Positions 44,619 through 53,794 of a DNA stretch of 64,000 nucleotides are shown in pieces. A model generated the notes under the pieces. That model searched no databases and was not told the origin of the DNA. It saw nothing but the letters and a program-made list of their open reading frames with translations. A program made the position numbers and the translations under genes. Source of the stretch: Caballeronia choica (GTDB taxonomy: Bacteria; Pseudomonadota; Gammaproteobacteria; Burkholderiales; Burkholderiaceae); contig NZ_FCON02000013.1 of the NCBI RefSeq assembly GCF_001544535.1, positions 1 through 64,000 on the forward strand. The letters run 5' to 3'. The first letter of the stretch is position 1. Every line of letters begins with the position of its first letter.

Positions 44619-46340
44619 ATGTTCGCCCCAAAGCTGAATCCGCACGACAAGCTCGATGTGGCGCCGGTCCTGATCGTCGGTGCGGGACCGACGGGCCTTG
44701 CCGCCGCGATGAGTCTCGCGCGTGCGCACATTCCGGTTCGGCTCATCGACCGGGCGCGCGAGCCGTCTCCCTATTCGCGCGCGATCGGCATCCAGGCGCG
44801 CACGCTCGAACTCTTCGAACAGCACCGCATCGTCAAGCCGTTTCTCGAACGCGGCCATCGCGCGCGGGTCGCCAATCTCTATTCGAACGGCCAGCGGCTC
44901 GCGCGGCTCGACTTCGATCCGCTCCAGACGCGTTACCCCTATCTGCTCTTCCTCGACCAGTCCGAAACCGAACGGCTCCTCACCGAGCACCTGAAGACCT
45001 TCAATGTGTGGGTCGAGCGCGGGGTCGAGTTGTGCGATTTCTCGCAGGGCTCGGCGGGCGTGCAGGCGTCGCTGCGCCATCCGAACGGACGCGACGAAGT
45101 GCTGCGACCGTCTTACATGATCGCCGCCGACGGCGCGCACAGCATGGTGCGGCATCGGCTCGACATCGGTTTCACCGGCAAGACCTTCGAACAGACGTTC
45201 CTGCTCGCCGACCTGCAGGCCGACTCCGACTGGCCCGACGACGAGTTCCACATCTTCGCGTCGGGCACCGGCCTCGCCGCGCTGTTCCCGATGGGCGACT
45301 CGCGCGCACGGCTGATCGCGGACCTGCACACGCCGCCCGACTCCGACCACGGCCCGACGCTCGACGACTGCCGCGCGATCGTCGAGCAGCGCATCCATCA
45401 TCGCGTGACGCTGTCGAGCATCGGCTGGTCGTCGTATTTCCGGCTGAATAGCCGGATGGTGGACCGGCTGCGCGTCGACCGCATCTTTCTCGCCGGCGAC
45501 GCCGCGCACGTCCACAGCCCGGCCGGCGCGCAGGGCATGAACACGGGCATTCAGGAAGCACTCAATCTCGGCTGGAAGATCGCGCGGATGCTCTCCGGCG
45601 GCGCGTCCGACCGCCTGCTCGACACGTATCACGTCGAGCGTCATCCGATCGAGCGCGACGTGCTGCGGCAGTCGAGCATGCTCACGCAGATGGCCGGCGC
45701 CGACCACGGTCCGATGAAGCTGATCCGCGACCACGTGATGCCCGCGCTCTCCGCGATCGGCCCGCTGCGCGACGCGATGCGGCGCACGGTGAGCGAACTG
45801 TCGATTCAGTACCGGCGCAGTCCGCTCACGCTCGAACGCCTGCTCGACGGCGGCCCGCGCGCCGGCGAGCGCGCGCCGGATGCGCGGGTGCATGTCGTCG
45901 ATGGTCCGCTCGGGCGCGCGCCGGGATTTTGCTGCCTGTACGACCTGCACGATCCGGGCTATTTCTCGCTGTTCCTGCTCCTTCTTCCCGAGGGCGCGGA
46001 CGACGTCGCACTCGCGCCCGCGACCATCACGATCGCGCACGCATTGCGTGATCCGGACCTTAACGGACTCGCGGAGCAGGTGGAAAGAGTATTGCCCAAC
46101 GCGGTGCGCGTATGGCGCATCACCGACATCATGCAGGGCGAGGGCGCGCAGTCGCTGACCGAGAACTACGGGCGCACGCGGCCGTCGTTCTACCTGATGC
46201 GCCCGGACGGCTACATCGCCGCGCGCGGGCGGGCCCCGTCGGACGTTCACGGCCTGCTGCGCCACTGCGAGACGTGGTTCAGCGCGAACGCGAGCGTCGC
46301 CGACGAAGAGCCGCCGGAGCACGAGTACCGGCAGGACTGA
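44619..46340 (+). CDS. FAD-dependent aromatic monooxygenase (PHBH type)
   Basis: A 573-residue single-component flavoprotein hydroxylase. The dinucleotide site is VGAGPTGLAAA near residues 20-30, the DG motif is IAADGAHSMVRHRLD, and the GD motif is FLAGDAAHVHSPAGAQGMNTG around 292-312, quoted as GDAAHVHSP. A thioredoxin-like C-terminal domain from about 420 matches phenol-hydroxylase and MhpA-like enzymes. The aromatic substrate is unknown, and no ring-cleavage genes adjoin it. GGAGG lies before the ATG. Confidence 0.9.
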   Translation: MFAPKLNPHDKLDVAPVLIVGAGPTGLAAAMSLARAHIPVRLIDRAREPSPYSRAIGIQARTLELFEQHRIVKPFLERGHRARVANLYSNGQRLARLDFDPLQTRYPYLLFLDQSETERLLTEHLKTFNVWVERGVELCDFSQGSAGVQASLRHPNGRDEVLRPSYMIAADGAHSMVRHRLDIGFTGKTFEQTFLLADLQADSDWPDDEFHIFASGTGLAALFPMGDSRARLIADLHTPPDSDHGPTLDDCRAIVEQRIHHRVTLSSIGWSSYFRLNSRMVDRLRVDRIFLAGDAAHVHSPAGAQGMNTGIQEALNLGWKIARMLSGGASDRLLDTYHVERHPIERDVLRQSSMLTQMAGADHGPMKLIRDHVMPALSAIGPLRDAMRRTVSELSIQYRRSPLTLERLLDGGPRAGERAPDARVHVVDGPLGRAPGFCCLYDLHDPGYFSLFLLLLPEGADDVALAPATITIAHALRDPDLNGLAEQVERVLPNAVRVWRITDIMQGEGAQSLTENYGRTRPSFYLMRPDGYIAARGRAPSDVHGLLRHCETWFSANASVADEEPPEHEYRQD

Positions 46341-46369
46341 GCGCTGCTTGTGCCGCGCTTATGCCGCGC

Positions 46370-46615
46370 TCAGGCCGTGGCCGATGCCGGCGTCAGCTCC
46401 TTGCGATGCTCGATCAGGGCCTCGCGCACGATCGGCTCCATCGCCGCGCTGGCTTCGGGATTATCGAGCGAGTTGAGGATCGCGAGCCGCATGCGCGGCT
46501 CCCAGAAGCGGCGAATGTGATCGGCGATGCAGTCGGTCGCTTCGTGCTGGTCCGGCAGCGAATCGAAGAACTCGCCGATCCGGTTCGCCATGTCGATCAG
46601 GTTGTCCACGTCCAT
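46370..46615 (-). CDS. fdsD: formate dehydrogenase delta subunit
   Basis: An 81-residue FdsD subunit of the soluble NAD-dependent formate dehydrogenase. It has MDVDNLIDMANRIGEFFDSL and the IADHIRRFWEPRMRLAIL core typical of the family. It starts 2 bp after the fdsA stop and ends the operon. In some species this subunit, with FdsC, aids cofactor insertion rather than catalysis. Confidence 0.93.
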   Translation of the reverse strand: MDVDNLIDMANRIGEFFDSLPDQHEATDCIADHIRRFWEPRMRLAILNSLDNPEASAAMEPIVREALIEHRKELTPASATA

Positions 46616-46617
46616 GT

Positions 46618-49563
46618 CTATTTCCCCGAGGTCGTGACGAGCGCATCCGCTTTCGCGTCGGTGCGCATTTCCAGCAATTCGAGCTGCTGCGTGTTGAAGC
46701 GCGAGTAGTCCTTCTGCCATTGCGACGGCTGTTCCACCGGCAGCACCTGCACCGCGGTCACCTTGTACTCGGGACAGTTGGTCGCCCAGTCGGAGGAGTC
46801 GGTGGTGATCACGTTCGCGCCGGATTCGGGGAAGTGGAACGTCGTATAGACGACGCCCGGCTGCATCCGCTCGGTGATCTTCGCGCGCAGCACGGTCTGG
46901 CCCGCGCGCGATTCGATGCCGACCCAGTCGTCCGTCCTGATGCCGCGATCCTCGGCGTCGTGCGGATGGATCTCGAGCCGGTCCTCCTCGTGCCAGCGCG
47001 AATTCTCCGTGCGGCGGGTCTGCGCGCCGACGTTGTACTGCGACAGGATGCGCCCGGTCGTCAGCAGCAGCGGGAACTTGCGCGTGACCTTCTCCGGCGT
47101 CGGCACGAACTTCGTGATGACGAAGCGCCCCTTGCCGCGCACGAATTCGCCGATGTGCATCGTCGGCGTGCCGTCGGGCGCGTGCTCGTTGCAGGGCCAC
47201 TGGATGCTGCCGAGTTCGTCGAGGCGCTTGAACGATACGCCTTGGAAGGTCGGCGTGAGGCGCGCGATCTCATCCATGATCTGCGACGGATGCGTGTAGT
47301 TCATCTCGTAGCCGAGCGCGCGCGAGAGGAGGATCGTCGCTTCCCAGTCCGCGTAGCCGGCGAGCGGCGGCATCACCTTGCGCACGCGCGAGATGCGGCG
47401 CTCGGCGTTGGTGAACGTGCCGTCCTTTTCGAGGAAGGTCGAGCCCGGCAGCAGCACGTGCGCGTACTTCGCCGTCTCGTTCAGGAAGATGTCCTGTACG
47501 ACGATGCATTCCATCGCCGACAGCGCGCCCGCGACGTGCTGCGTATTCGGATCGGACTGGACGATGTCCTCGCCCTGGCAATAGAGGCCCATGAACGTGC
47601 CGTGCGTCGCGGCATCGAACATGTTCGGGATGCGCAGGCCCGGCTCCGATTGCAGCTTCACGTCCCACGCTTCCTCGAAGAGGGCGCGCGTGGCGGCATC
47701 GCTGATGTGGCGGTAGCCCGGCAATTCATGCGGGAACGAGCCCATGTCGCACGAGCCCTGCACGTTGTTCTGGCCGCGCAGCGGATTCACGCCGACACCT
47801 TCGCGCCCCACGTTGCCCGTCGCCATCGCGAGGTTCGCGATGCCCATCACCATCGTCGAGCCTTGCGCGTGCTCGGTGACGCCCAAGCCGTAGAAGATCG
47901 CCGAGTTGCCCGGCCGCGCATAGATGCGCGCGGCTTCGCGGACCAGGTGCGCGGGGACGCCCGTGACCGGTTCCATCGCTTCGGGCGAGTTATCGGCGTG
48001 CGAGACGAAGTCGCGCCATTGCCCGAATGCGCGCGCCTCGCAGCGCTCGGCGACGAACGGCTCGTTCACCAGTCCTTCGGTCACGATCACGTGCGCGATT
48101 GCGTTGATCATCGCGACGTTGGTGCCGGGGCGCAGTGCGAGGTGATGCGAAGCCTTGATGTGCGGGTTGTCGACGATATCGATGCGGCGCGGATCGATCA
48201 CGATCAGTTGCGCGCCTTCGCGGATGCGCTTCTTCATGCGCGAAGCGAAGACCGGATGGCCGTCGGTCGGATTCGCGCCGATCACGACGATCACGTCCGC
48301 CTTCTCCACCGACGCGAACGTCTGCGTGCCGGCCGATTCGCCGAGCGTGGTCTTGAGGCCGTAGCCCGTCGGCGAATGGCAGACGCGTGCGCAGGTATCG
48401 ACGTTGTTGTTGCCGAACGCGGCGCGCACGAGCTTCTGCACGAGATAGGTTTCTTCATTCGTGCAACGCGACGACGTGATCCCGCCAATCGAATCGCGGC
48501 CGTACTTGGCCTGGATGCGGCGGAATTCGCTCGCCGCGTAGTTGATCGCTTCGTCCCACGACACTTCGCGCCACGGATCGGTGATCTTCGCGCGGATCAT
48601 CGGCTTCTTGATGCGGTCCTTGTGGGTGGCGTAGCCCCACGCGAAACGGCCCTTCACGCACGCGTGGCCTTCGTTCGCCTGGCCGTTCTTGTTCGGCACC
48701 ATGCGCACGACTTCGCTGCCCTTCATCTCTGCCTTGAGCGAACAGCCGACGCCGCAATACGCGCAGGTCGTCACGACCGAATGCTCGGGCTGGCCGAGCA
48801 TGATGACGGTCTTTTCCTGCAAGGTCGCGGTCGGGCACGCGGCGACGCACGCGCCGCACGACACGCACTCCGATTCCATGAACGGCACGTTCTCGCTCGC
48901 GGCGACCCTCGATTCGAAGCCGCGCGCGGCGATCGTCAGCGCGAACGTGCCTTGCGTTTCCTCGCAGGCGCGCACGCAGCGATTGCAGACGATGCACTTC
49001 GACGGGTCATAGGTGAAGTACGGATTCGATTCGTCCTTCTTGTCCTTCAGGTGGTTCGCGCCTTCGTAGCCGTAACGCACTTCGCGCAGGCCGACGACGC
49101 CCGCCATGTCCTGCAGTTCGCAGTCGCCGTTGGCGGGGCAGGTGAGGCAGTCGAGCGGGTGATCGGAGATGTAGAGCTCCATCACGTTCTTGCGAAGCGA
49201 CTGCAGGCGGTCGCTTTGCGTGCGCACTTTCATGCCCGCTTCGACGGGCGTCGTGCACGACGCCGGATAACCCTTCTTGCCTTCGATCTCGACGAGGCAC
49301 AGGCGGCACGAGCCGAACGGTTCGAGCGAATCCGTCGCGCAGAGCTTCGGCACGTTGACGCCGGCTTCGATTGCCGCGCGCATCACCGAGGTTCCGGCCG
49401 GCACGGTGACCGATTCGCCGTCGATTTCGAGCGTCACGTCGATGTCGGCGTGGCGCAGCGGCGTGCCGTAGTCGGTGAAGTCGAAGGGATCGCGCCGCTG
49501 CACCGATGCCGCGCTCTTGCACGCGCAATTTCCGGAGCCGCAGCCGTTGTTCGTGTTGGACAT
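46618..49563 (-). CDS. fdsA: NAD-dependent formate dehydrogenase alpha subunit
   Basis: FdsA (981 residues) oxidises formate to CO2 at a molybdenum bis-MGD centre. The N-terminal region (35-250) holds a [2Fe-2S] ferredoxin domain and several [4Fe-4S] sites (CLTCPANGDCELQ, CIVCNRCVRACEE, CVSCGACVAACP). The Mo ligand is Cys395 in ARVCHSPTG, not selenocysteine. The C-terminal molybdopterin-binding domain is from about 830. It follows fdsB but is separated from it by a 180-bp hairpin array. Confidence 0.97.
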   Translation of the reverse strand: MSNTNNGCGSGNCACKSAASVQRRDPFDFTDYGTPLRHADIDVTLEIDGESVTVPAGTSVMRAAIEAGVNVPKLCATDSLEPFGSCRLCLVEIEGKKGYPASCTTPVEAGMKVRTQSDRLQSLRKNVMELYISDHPLDCLTCPANGDCELQDMAGVVGLREVRYGYEGANHLKDKKDESNPYFTYDPSKCIVCNRCVRACEETQGTFALTIAARGFESRVAASENVPFMESECVSCGACVAACPTATLQEKTVIMLGQPEHSVVTTCAYCGVGCSLKAEMKGSEVVRMVPNKNGQANEGHACVKGRFAWGYATHKDRIKKPMIRAKITDPWREVSWDEAINYAASEFRRIQAKYGRDSIGGITSSRCTNEETYLVQKLVRAAFGNNNVDTCARVCHSPTGYGLKTTLGESAGTQTFASVEKADVIVVIGANPTDGHPVFASRMKKRIREGAQLIVIDPRRIDIVDNPHIKASHHLALRPGTNVAMINAIAHVIVTEGLVNEPFVAERCEARAFGQWRDFVSHADNSPEAMEPVTGVPAHLVREAARIYARPGNSAIFYGLGVTEHAQGSTMVMGIANLAMATGNVGREGVGVNPLRGQNNVQGSCDMGSFPHELPGYRHISDAATRALFEEAWDVKLQSEPGLRIPNMFDAATHGTFMGLYCQGEDIVQSDPNTQHVAGALSAMECIVVQDIFLNETAKYAHVLLPGSTFLEKDGTFTNAERRISRVRKVMPPLAGYADWEATILLSRALGYEMNYTHPSQIMDEIARLTPTFQGVSFKRLDELGSIQWPCNEHAPDGTPTMHIGEFVRGKGRFVITKFVPTPEKVTRKFPLLLTTGRILSQYNVGAQTRRTENSRWHEEDRLEIHPHDAEDRGIRTDDWVGIESRAGQTVLRAKITERMQPGVVYTTFHFPESGANVITTDSSDWATNCPEYKVTAVQVLPVEQPSQWQKDYSRFNTQQLELLEMRTDAKADALVTTSGK

Positions 49564-49577
49564 GTTGTCTCTCTCCT

Positions 49578-49720
49578 GTCGACCAGAGTTGGCGCTTTAG
49601 CGCCTTACTCTGGTCCCATGCTTCGCGGTCGACCAGAGTTGGCGCTTTAGCGCCTTACTCTGGTCCCATGCTTCGCGGTCGACCAGAGTTGGCGGTTTAG
49701 CGCCTTACTCTGGTCCCATG
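49578..49720. repeat. three tandem hairpin units between fdsB and fdsA
   Basis: A 50-bp unit occurs at 49578-49627 and 49628-49677, with a 43-bp partial copy at 49678-49720 that differs at one base. Each unit carries a nested palindrome: GACCAGAGT pairs with ACTCTGGTC outside, and GGCGC pairs with GCGCC around TTTA inside (in the third copy GGCGG breaks the inner stem). It lies in the operon transcript between fdsB and fdsA. Frames through it are artefacts. Confidence 0.95.
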
Positions 49721-49740
49721 CAATGTAATTGCCGCTTCCT

Positions 49741-51297
49741 TTAAGCCGCTTTTTGAGACGGCGCTTTGGCAAGGCCGAAGTCTTCAGGGAAATGCTCCAG
49801 CGCCGACAGCACCGGGAAGGGCGTCATCCCGCCCATCGCGCAAAGCGACCCGGACACCATCGTGTCGCACAAATCGCGCAGCAGCGTGACCTGTTTCGGC
49901 GACGTATCGCCCGCGCGGATCTTCGCGATCACTTCCACGCCGCGCGTCGAACCGATCCGGCACGGCGTGCACTTGCCGCACGATTCGAGCGCACAGAAGT
50001 GCATCGCGTACTGCGCGAGATCGGCGAGATTCGAGGTGTCGTCGTGGACCACGAGGCCCCCGTGGCCGACCACCGCGCCGACCGCCGCATACGCTTCGTA
50101 GTCGAGCGGGATGTCCCACTGGCTCTCCGGCAGATACGTGCCGAGCGGGCCGCCGACCTGGACCGCGCGCGCCGGCCGGCCGCTCGCCGTGCCGCCGCCG
50201 TAGTCGTAGATCAGCTCGCGCAGCGTCACGCCGAACGCGAGTTCGACGAGCCCGCCGTGCTTCACGTTGCCCGCCAGCTGGAACGGCAGCGTGCCGCGCG
50301 AGCGTCCCATGCCGAAGTCGCGATAGAACGACGCGCCCTTCGCGAAGATGATCGGCACGGTCGCGAGCGTGATGACGTTGTTGATGACGGTCGGCTTGCC
50401 GTACAGACCGACGAGCGCCGGCACCGGCGGCTTCGCGCGCACGATGCCGCGCTTGCCTTCGAGCGATTCGAGCAGCGCTGTTTCCTCGCCGCAGACGTAC
50501 GCGCCGGCGCCTTTCGCCACTTCGAGTTCGAACGCGTGCGACGTGCCGAGCACGCTCTGGCCGAGCCAGCCGGCGTCGCGCGCCTTGTCGATCGCGCGGT
50601 TGAGCGTGGTGATCGAGTGCGGGTACTCGCTGCGCACGTAGATGTAACCCTTCGTCGCGCCGGTCACGACGCCCGCGATGATCATCCCTTCGATCAGCAC
50701 GTAGGGGTCGCTTTCCATCACGAGGCGGTCGGAGAAGGTGCCGGAATCGCCTTCGTCCGCGTTGCAGACGATGTACTTCTGGTCCGCCAGCGCGCCGCGC
50801 ACCGTGCGCCACTTGATGCCGGCGGGAAACGCCGCGCCGCCGCGTCCGCGCAGGCCGGATTCGATGAGCGCCTCGCAAGCGGCGTCGCCGTTCATGTCGA
50901 GCGCGCGGCGCAAGCCTTCGATGCCGCCGTTCGCGACGTAGTCGTCGATGGACAGCGGGTCGGTGATGCCGATCCGCGCGAACGTCAGCCGTTGCTGGTT
51001 CTTGAGGTAAGGCAGTTCATCGACGACGCCGACGTTTTTCTCATGCGCACCGCCGTCGATGAAACCGGCCTCGAACAGCGCGCCCAGGTCTTCGACCTCG
51101 ACATTCGAATAGCCGATGCGGCCTTGCGCCGTTTCCACTTCGACAAGCGGTTCGAGCCACAAGAGGCCGCGCGAGCCATTGCGCACGATCTGGACTTCGA
51201 CGCCGCGCTGAGCGGCCTCGTTCGCGATGGCGGCGGCGACCGCTTCTGCGCCGAGCGCGAGCGCCGATGAATCGCAGGGAACGTAGATGCGTGTCAT
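49741..51297 (-). CDS. fdsB: NAD-dependent formate dehydrogenase beta subunit
   Basis: FdsB (518 residues) holds FMN and the NAD site and resembles NuoF/HoxF. The N-terminal thioredoxin-like part is about 1-110. The FMN/NADH motifs are GLRGRGGAAFPAGIKW and GAGAYVCGEETALLES. The [4Fe-4S] site is ESCGKCTPCRIG, with a further Cys near LRDLCDT. The start at 51297 overlaps the fdsG stop (ATGA); the longer upstream frame is inside fdsG. Confidence 0.97.
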   Translation of the reverse strand: MTRIYVPCDSSALALGAEAVAAAIANEAAQRGVEVQIVRNGSRGLLWLEPLVEVETAQGRIGYSNVEVEDLGALFEAGFIDGGAHEKNVGVVDELPYLKNQQRLTFARIGITDPLSIDDYVANGGIEGLRRALDMNGDAACEALIESGLRGRGGAAFPAGIKWRTVRGALADQKYIVCNADEGDSGTFSDRLVMESDPYVLIEGMIIAGVVTGATKGYIYVRSEYPHSITTLNRAIDKARDAGWLGQSVLGTSHAFELEVAKGAGAYVCGEETALLESLEGKRGIVRAKPPVPALVGLYGKPTVINNVITLATVPIIFAKGASFYRDFGMGRSRGTLPFQLAGNVKHGGLVELAFGVTLRELIYDYGGGTASGRPARAVQVGGPLGTYLPESQWDIPLDYEAYAAVGAVVGHGGLVVHDDTSNLADLAQYAMHFCALESCGKCTPCRIGSTRGVEVIAKIRAGDTSPKQVTLLRDLCDTMVSGSLCAMGGMTPFPVLSALEHFPEDFGLAKAPSQKAA

Positions 51298-51791
51298 GCC
51301 GTTTCCTCCGTGCCGGCGTTGGTGCGCGCCCGGGCGTCGGCGTACAGCCGGTCGAACTTCTGCGGCGTGACTTTCGCGTAAAGCTCGCCGTTGATCATCA
51401 TCGATGGCGACAGCGCGCATTGACCGAGGCAGAACACCGATTCGAGCTCGGTCTCGGTGTGATGACCGTTGTCGAACTTGCAACCGGTATGGCCTTCCAC
51501 ATGCTGCGCGAGCGCTTCCGTGCCCATGCTCCGGCAGGCTTCAGCGCGGCACAACTGCACGGTGACGCGCGCGGGCGGCTCCGAGCGGAAGTGATGGTAG
51601 TAGGTGATGACGCCGTGAACCTCGGCGCGCGACAGCGACAGCGCCCGCGCGAGCGCCGGGACGACGGCGGGCGGCACATACCCGACTTCGTCCTGGATCG
51701 CATGCAGGATGACCATCAGCGTGGCGCCCTGGGTCGCGTGGCGGCGCACCAGTTCGTCGGGTGCGGGAACGGCTTGTTGCGGGTGAGTCAT
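51294..51791 (-). CDS. fdsG: NAD-dependent formate dehydrogenase gamma subunit
   Basis: FdsG (165 residues), NuoE-like, carries a [2Fe-2S] cluster. Ligands are the cysteines in VQLCRAEACRSMG and VFCLGQCALSP. It is the first gene of the fdsG-fdsB-fdsA-fdsD operon, with GGAGCCCC before its start. The divergent regulator fdsR lies upstream. Confidence 0.96.
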   Translation of the reverse strand: MTHPQQAVPAPDELVRRHATQGATLMVILHAIQDEVGYVPPAVVPALARALSLSRAEVHGVITYYHHFRSEPPARVTVQLCRAEACRSMGTEALAQHVEGHTGCKFDNGHHTETELESVFCLGQCALSPSMMINGELYAKVTPQKFDRLYADARARTNAGTEETA

Positions 51792-51919
51792 GGGGCTCCT
51801 CCAGCGCTCGGTATATGTTTATCGTGTGCATATTCAAGACTTATAATTCGTTGCACCGAGTCGATGAAGTGAACAATAGGCCCCGTGATATATCTTGGCA
51901 ATAGGAACAAGGAGTGCAT
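51792..51919. promoter_or_regulatory. fdsG-fdsR intergenic control region
   Basis: The 128-bp divergent region holds an inverted repeat ATATG (51813-51817) / CATAT (51829-51833) and a TATAAT at 51842-51847 reading toward fdsR. The inverted repeat lies about 25 bp upstream of fdsG and could be an FdsR site. Promoter assignments here are tentative. Confidence 0.45.
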
Positions 51920-52993
51920 ATGGTCGACGTGCAATGCCGTGCCGAACTCGTGCTGCGCGACGCCGATGGCCGGGAAACCAGTCTCAGCGCGGTTGTGCCG
52001 CTCCTGCTGCTGGTTTCGCAAACCGGCAGCATCGCGAACGCCGCGGCGGCTAAGGGTTTGTCCTATCGGCACGCGTGGGGTTTGTTGCGCGAAATCGAGG
52101 CGCGGCTCGGCGGCGCGCTGATCACCAAGTCGCGCGGACGCGGCTCCGTTTTGTCCGAACTCGGCGAGGCCGTGCTGCGCGCGCAGCGCATCTCCGGCGA
52201 GCGGCTCGTCGCGCCGCTCCAGTCGGTTGCGTCGGAAGTGGCGAGCGAGTTGAACCGCCGCCTTGCGCGCGATGCCGCTCATCTGCGCATCCACGCGTCG
52301 CATGGCTACGCGGTCGCCACGCTCGTGCGGGCGCTCGGCGCGAAGCACATTCCGATCGACATCAAATACCGCGAGAGCGCCGAAGCGGTGAGCGCGCTTG
52401 CGCGCGGCGAATGCGAACTGGCGGGTTTTCACCTGCCGATCGGCGAATTCCGTGCGACCTGCGCGCAGGTCTACCGGCAGTTGCTCGATCCGGACCGGTA
52501 TCAGTTGATCCATCTGACGCGGCGCACACAGGGGCTCTTCTTGCCGAAGGGCAATCCGAAGGGCATCGAAGGATTGCGCGACCTCGCGCGGAGCGACGTG
52601 CGTTTCGTCAATCGCCAGCCGGGTTCCGGCACGCGCATGCTGCTCGATTTGTCGCTGAGAAAGATCGGCGTCGATCCGGACCAGATCAACGGTTACGCGA
52701 CAACGGAACTCACGCACTCGGCGATTGCCGCGTTCGTCGCGAGCGGCATGGCCGATCTCGGCTTCGGCGTGCAGCCCGCAGCGCAGCATTTCGCGCTGGA
52801 CTTCATTCCCGTCATCGACGAGGACTATTTTTTCGCCTGCGAGCGCGCGCGCCTGGAAGAAGGGCGACTCGGCCGGGTCATCGAGATCCTGAAGAGCGAT
52901 GCGTTCAATGACAGCGTGGCGCATCTGGAAGGCTATGACCCGGCCCGCTGCGGCGAACTCGTCGGCGTGGAGAAGGGCTTGAGCGGCGCGTGA
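51920..52993 (+). CDS. fdsR: FdsR-like regulator (ModE-type HTH plus binding-protein domain)
   Basis: A 357-residue one-component regulator. Residues 10-75 form a ModE/LysR-like winged HTH (LVSQTGSIANAAAAKGLSYRH region). Residues about 120-350 form a molybdate/PBP-like ligand domain (ELAGFHLPIGEF, FLPKGNPKGIEGLRDL, VNRQPGSGTRMLLD). AAGGAG sits 5-6 bases before ATG 51920, which I prefer over GTG 51914 because the latter overlaps that site. It diverges from the fds operon. In Cupriavidus a similar protein, FdsR, senses formate and controls fds; the symbol is assigned on that basis. Confidence 0.88.
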   Translation: MVDVQCRAELVLRDADGRETSLSAVVPLLLLVSQTGSIANAAAAKGLSYRHAWGLLREIEARLGGALITKSRGRGSVLSELGEAVLRAQRISGERLVAPLQSVASEVASELNRRLARDAAHLRIHASHGYAVATLVRALGAKHIPIDIKYRESAEAVSALARGECELAGFHLPIGEFRATCAQVYRQLLDPDRYQLIHLTRRTQGLFLPKGNPKGIEGLRDLARSDVRFVNRQPGSGTRMLLDLSLRKIGVDPDQINGYATTELTHSAIAAFVASGMADLGFGVQPAAQHFALDFIPVIDEDYFFACERARLEEGRLGRVIEILKSDAFNDSVAHLEGYDPARCGELVGVEKGLSGA

Positions 52994-53141
52994 ATTGCCC
53001 GGCCGGGACCGTCGACGCGAGGCGCCGGAAATGGACGGTAAAATTGGCATTCCCGCAGAAACTGCCATGCGTCCCAAATTACGTTAACCTAGCGGCTTGC
53101 CGTCTACGTCTGGAGCGCCGGTCACGCCGCGCCACATTGCC

Positions 53142-53408
53142 ATGAAACTGTTTCTCACCGCTTCCACCTGCGCCGCGCTCATCGCCGGCGCGGTTTATCT
53201 CGCTCCCGTTGCCTTCGCTCAAAACTCGCCGGGCATTCCGGGCGGAATCCTGCAGGACCAGTTCCGCCTGAACGAACACCCGCAAATGCAGTTCGCCGCC
53301 TCGGCGCCCAGCGACAAATATCAGCAGGGCAAGTCGAAGGCGCGCCGTCGTGCTGACAACGGCGATTCGAGCGGCTGCAATCTGCAGTGCCCGAAAGACG
53401 CCGAGTAG
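53142..53408 (+). CDS. small secreted protein, unknown
   Basis: An 88-residue protein with a clear signal peptide (MKLFLTASTCAALIAGAVYL, cleaved near AFA). The mature part is about 60 residues, polar, with two cysteines near the C-terminus (SSGCNLQCPKD). I do not recognise a family. The gene stands alone. GCGGAATCG/CGATTCCGC at 53419-53427 and 53443-53451 forms a hairpin just after the stop. Confidence 0.65.
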   Translation: MKLFLTASTCAALIAGAVYLAPVAFAQNSPGIPGGILQDQFRLNEHPQMQFAASAPSDKYQQGKSKARRRADNGDSSGCNLQCPKDAE

Positions 53409-53794
53409 AACTTCCAGCGCGGAATCGCGGTCCACGTCACCTCGATTCCGCCGTTTCACCCTCCCGACTCCACGCCCCGATCAAGCCGTCCAGCGCGCCG
53501 GCGAAGCCGCACGCATTGCGTCCGTTTCGTTCAACAAACGGTGCACATGGACCGAAAAACACTACGAGATGGCGGGCGTTTGGTATGACGGCTGGAGTAC
53601 CTTAACAGGGCGTCGTTGAGCGTATTCGACGACATACTCATATAAAGCGACTCTTCCGTCATAAACAATAAAAGAAGCGCGTCGGTGCCCGGCATCCGCG
53701 AACCAGCGCGGCTCTCGGCGATTGGGACGACGGCGTCCCGCATCGTCGGCCGTGCCGCTGGGCGACGCTTCGGAATTGCCGAGGGACAGCATAA
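53409..53794. other. gene-free stretch before the glycosyltransferase
   Basis: It contains the 9-bp-stem hairpin at 53419-53451 and an AT-rich patch at about 53632-53675 (ATACTCATATAAAGCG, CATAAACAATAAAAG). The patch stands out from the GC-rich surroundings and probably holds the promoter of the glycosyltransferase gene. Short frames here are not convincing. Confidence 0.5.

Noticed and set aside
49506-49700. Open frames across the fdsA upstream region
   Set aside because: They are translations of the 50-bp tandem hairpin units; the repetition is at DNA level.
49578-49720. CRISPR-like array
   Set aside because: The repeats are directly adjacent without unique spacers, only three copies exist, and no cas genes are nearby.
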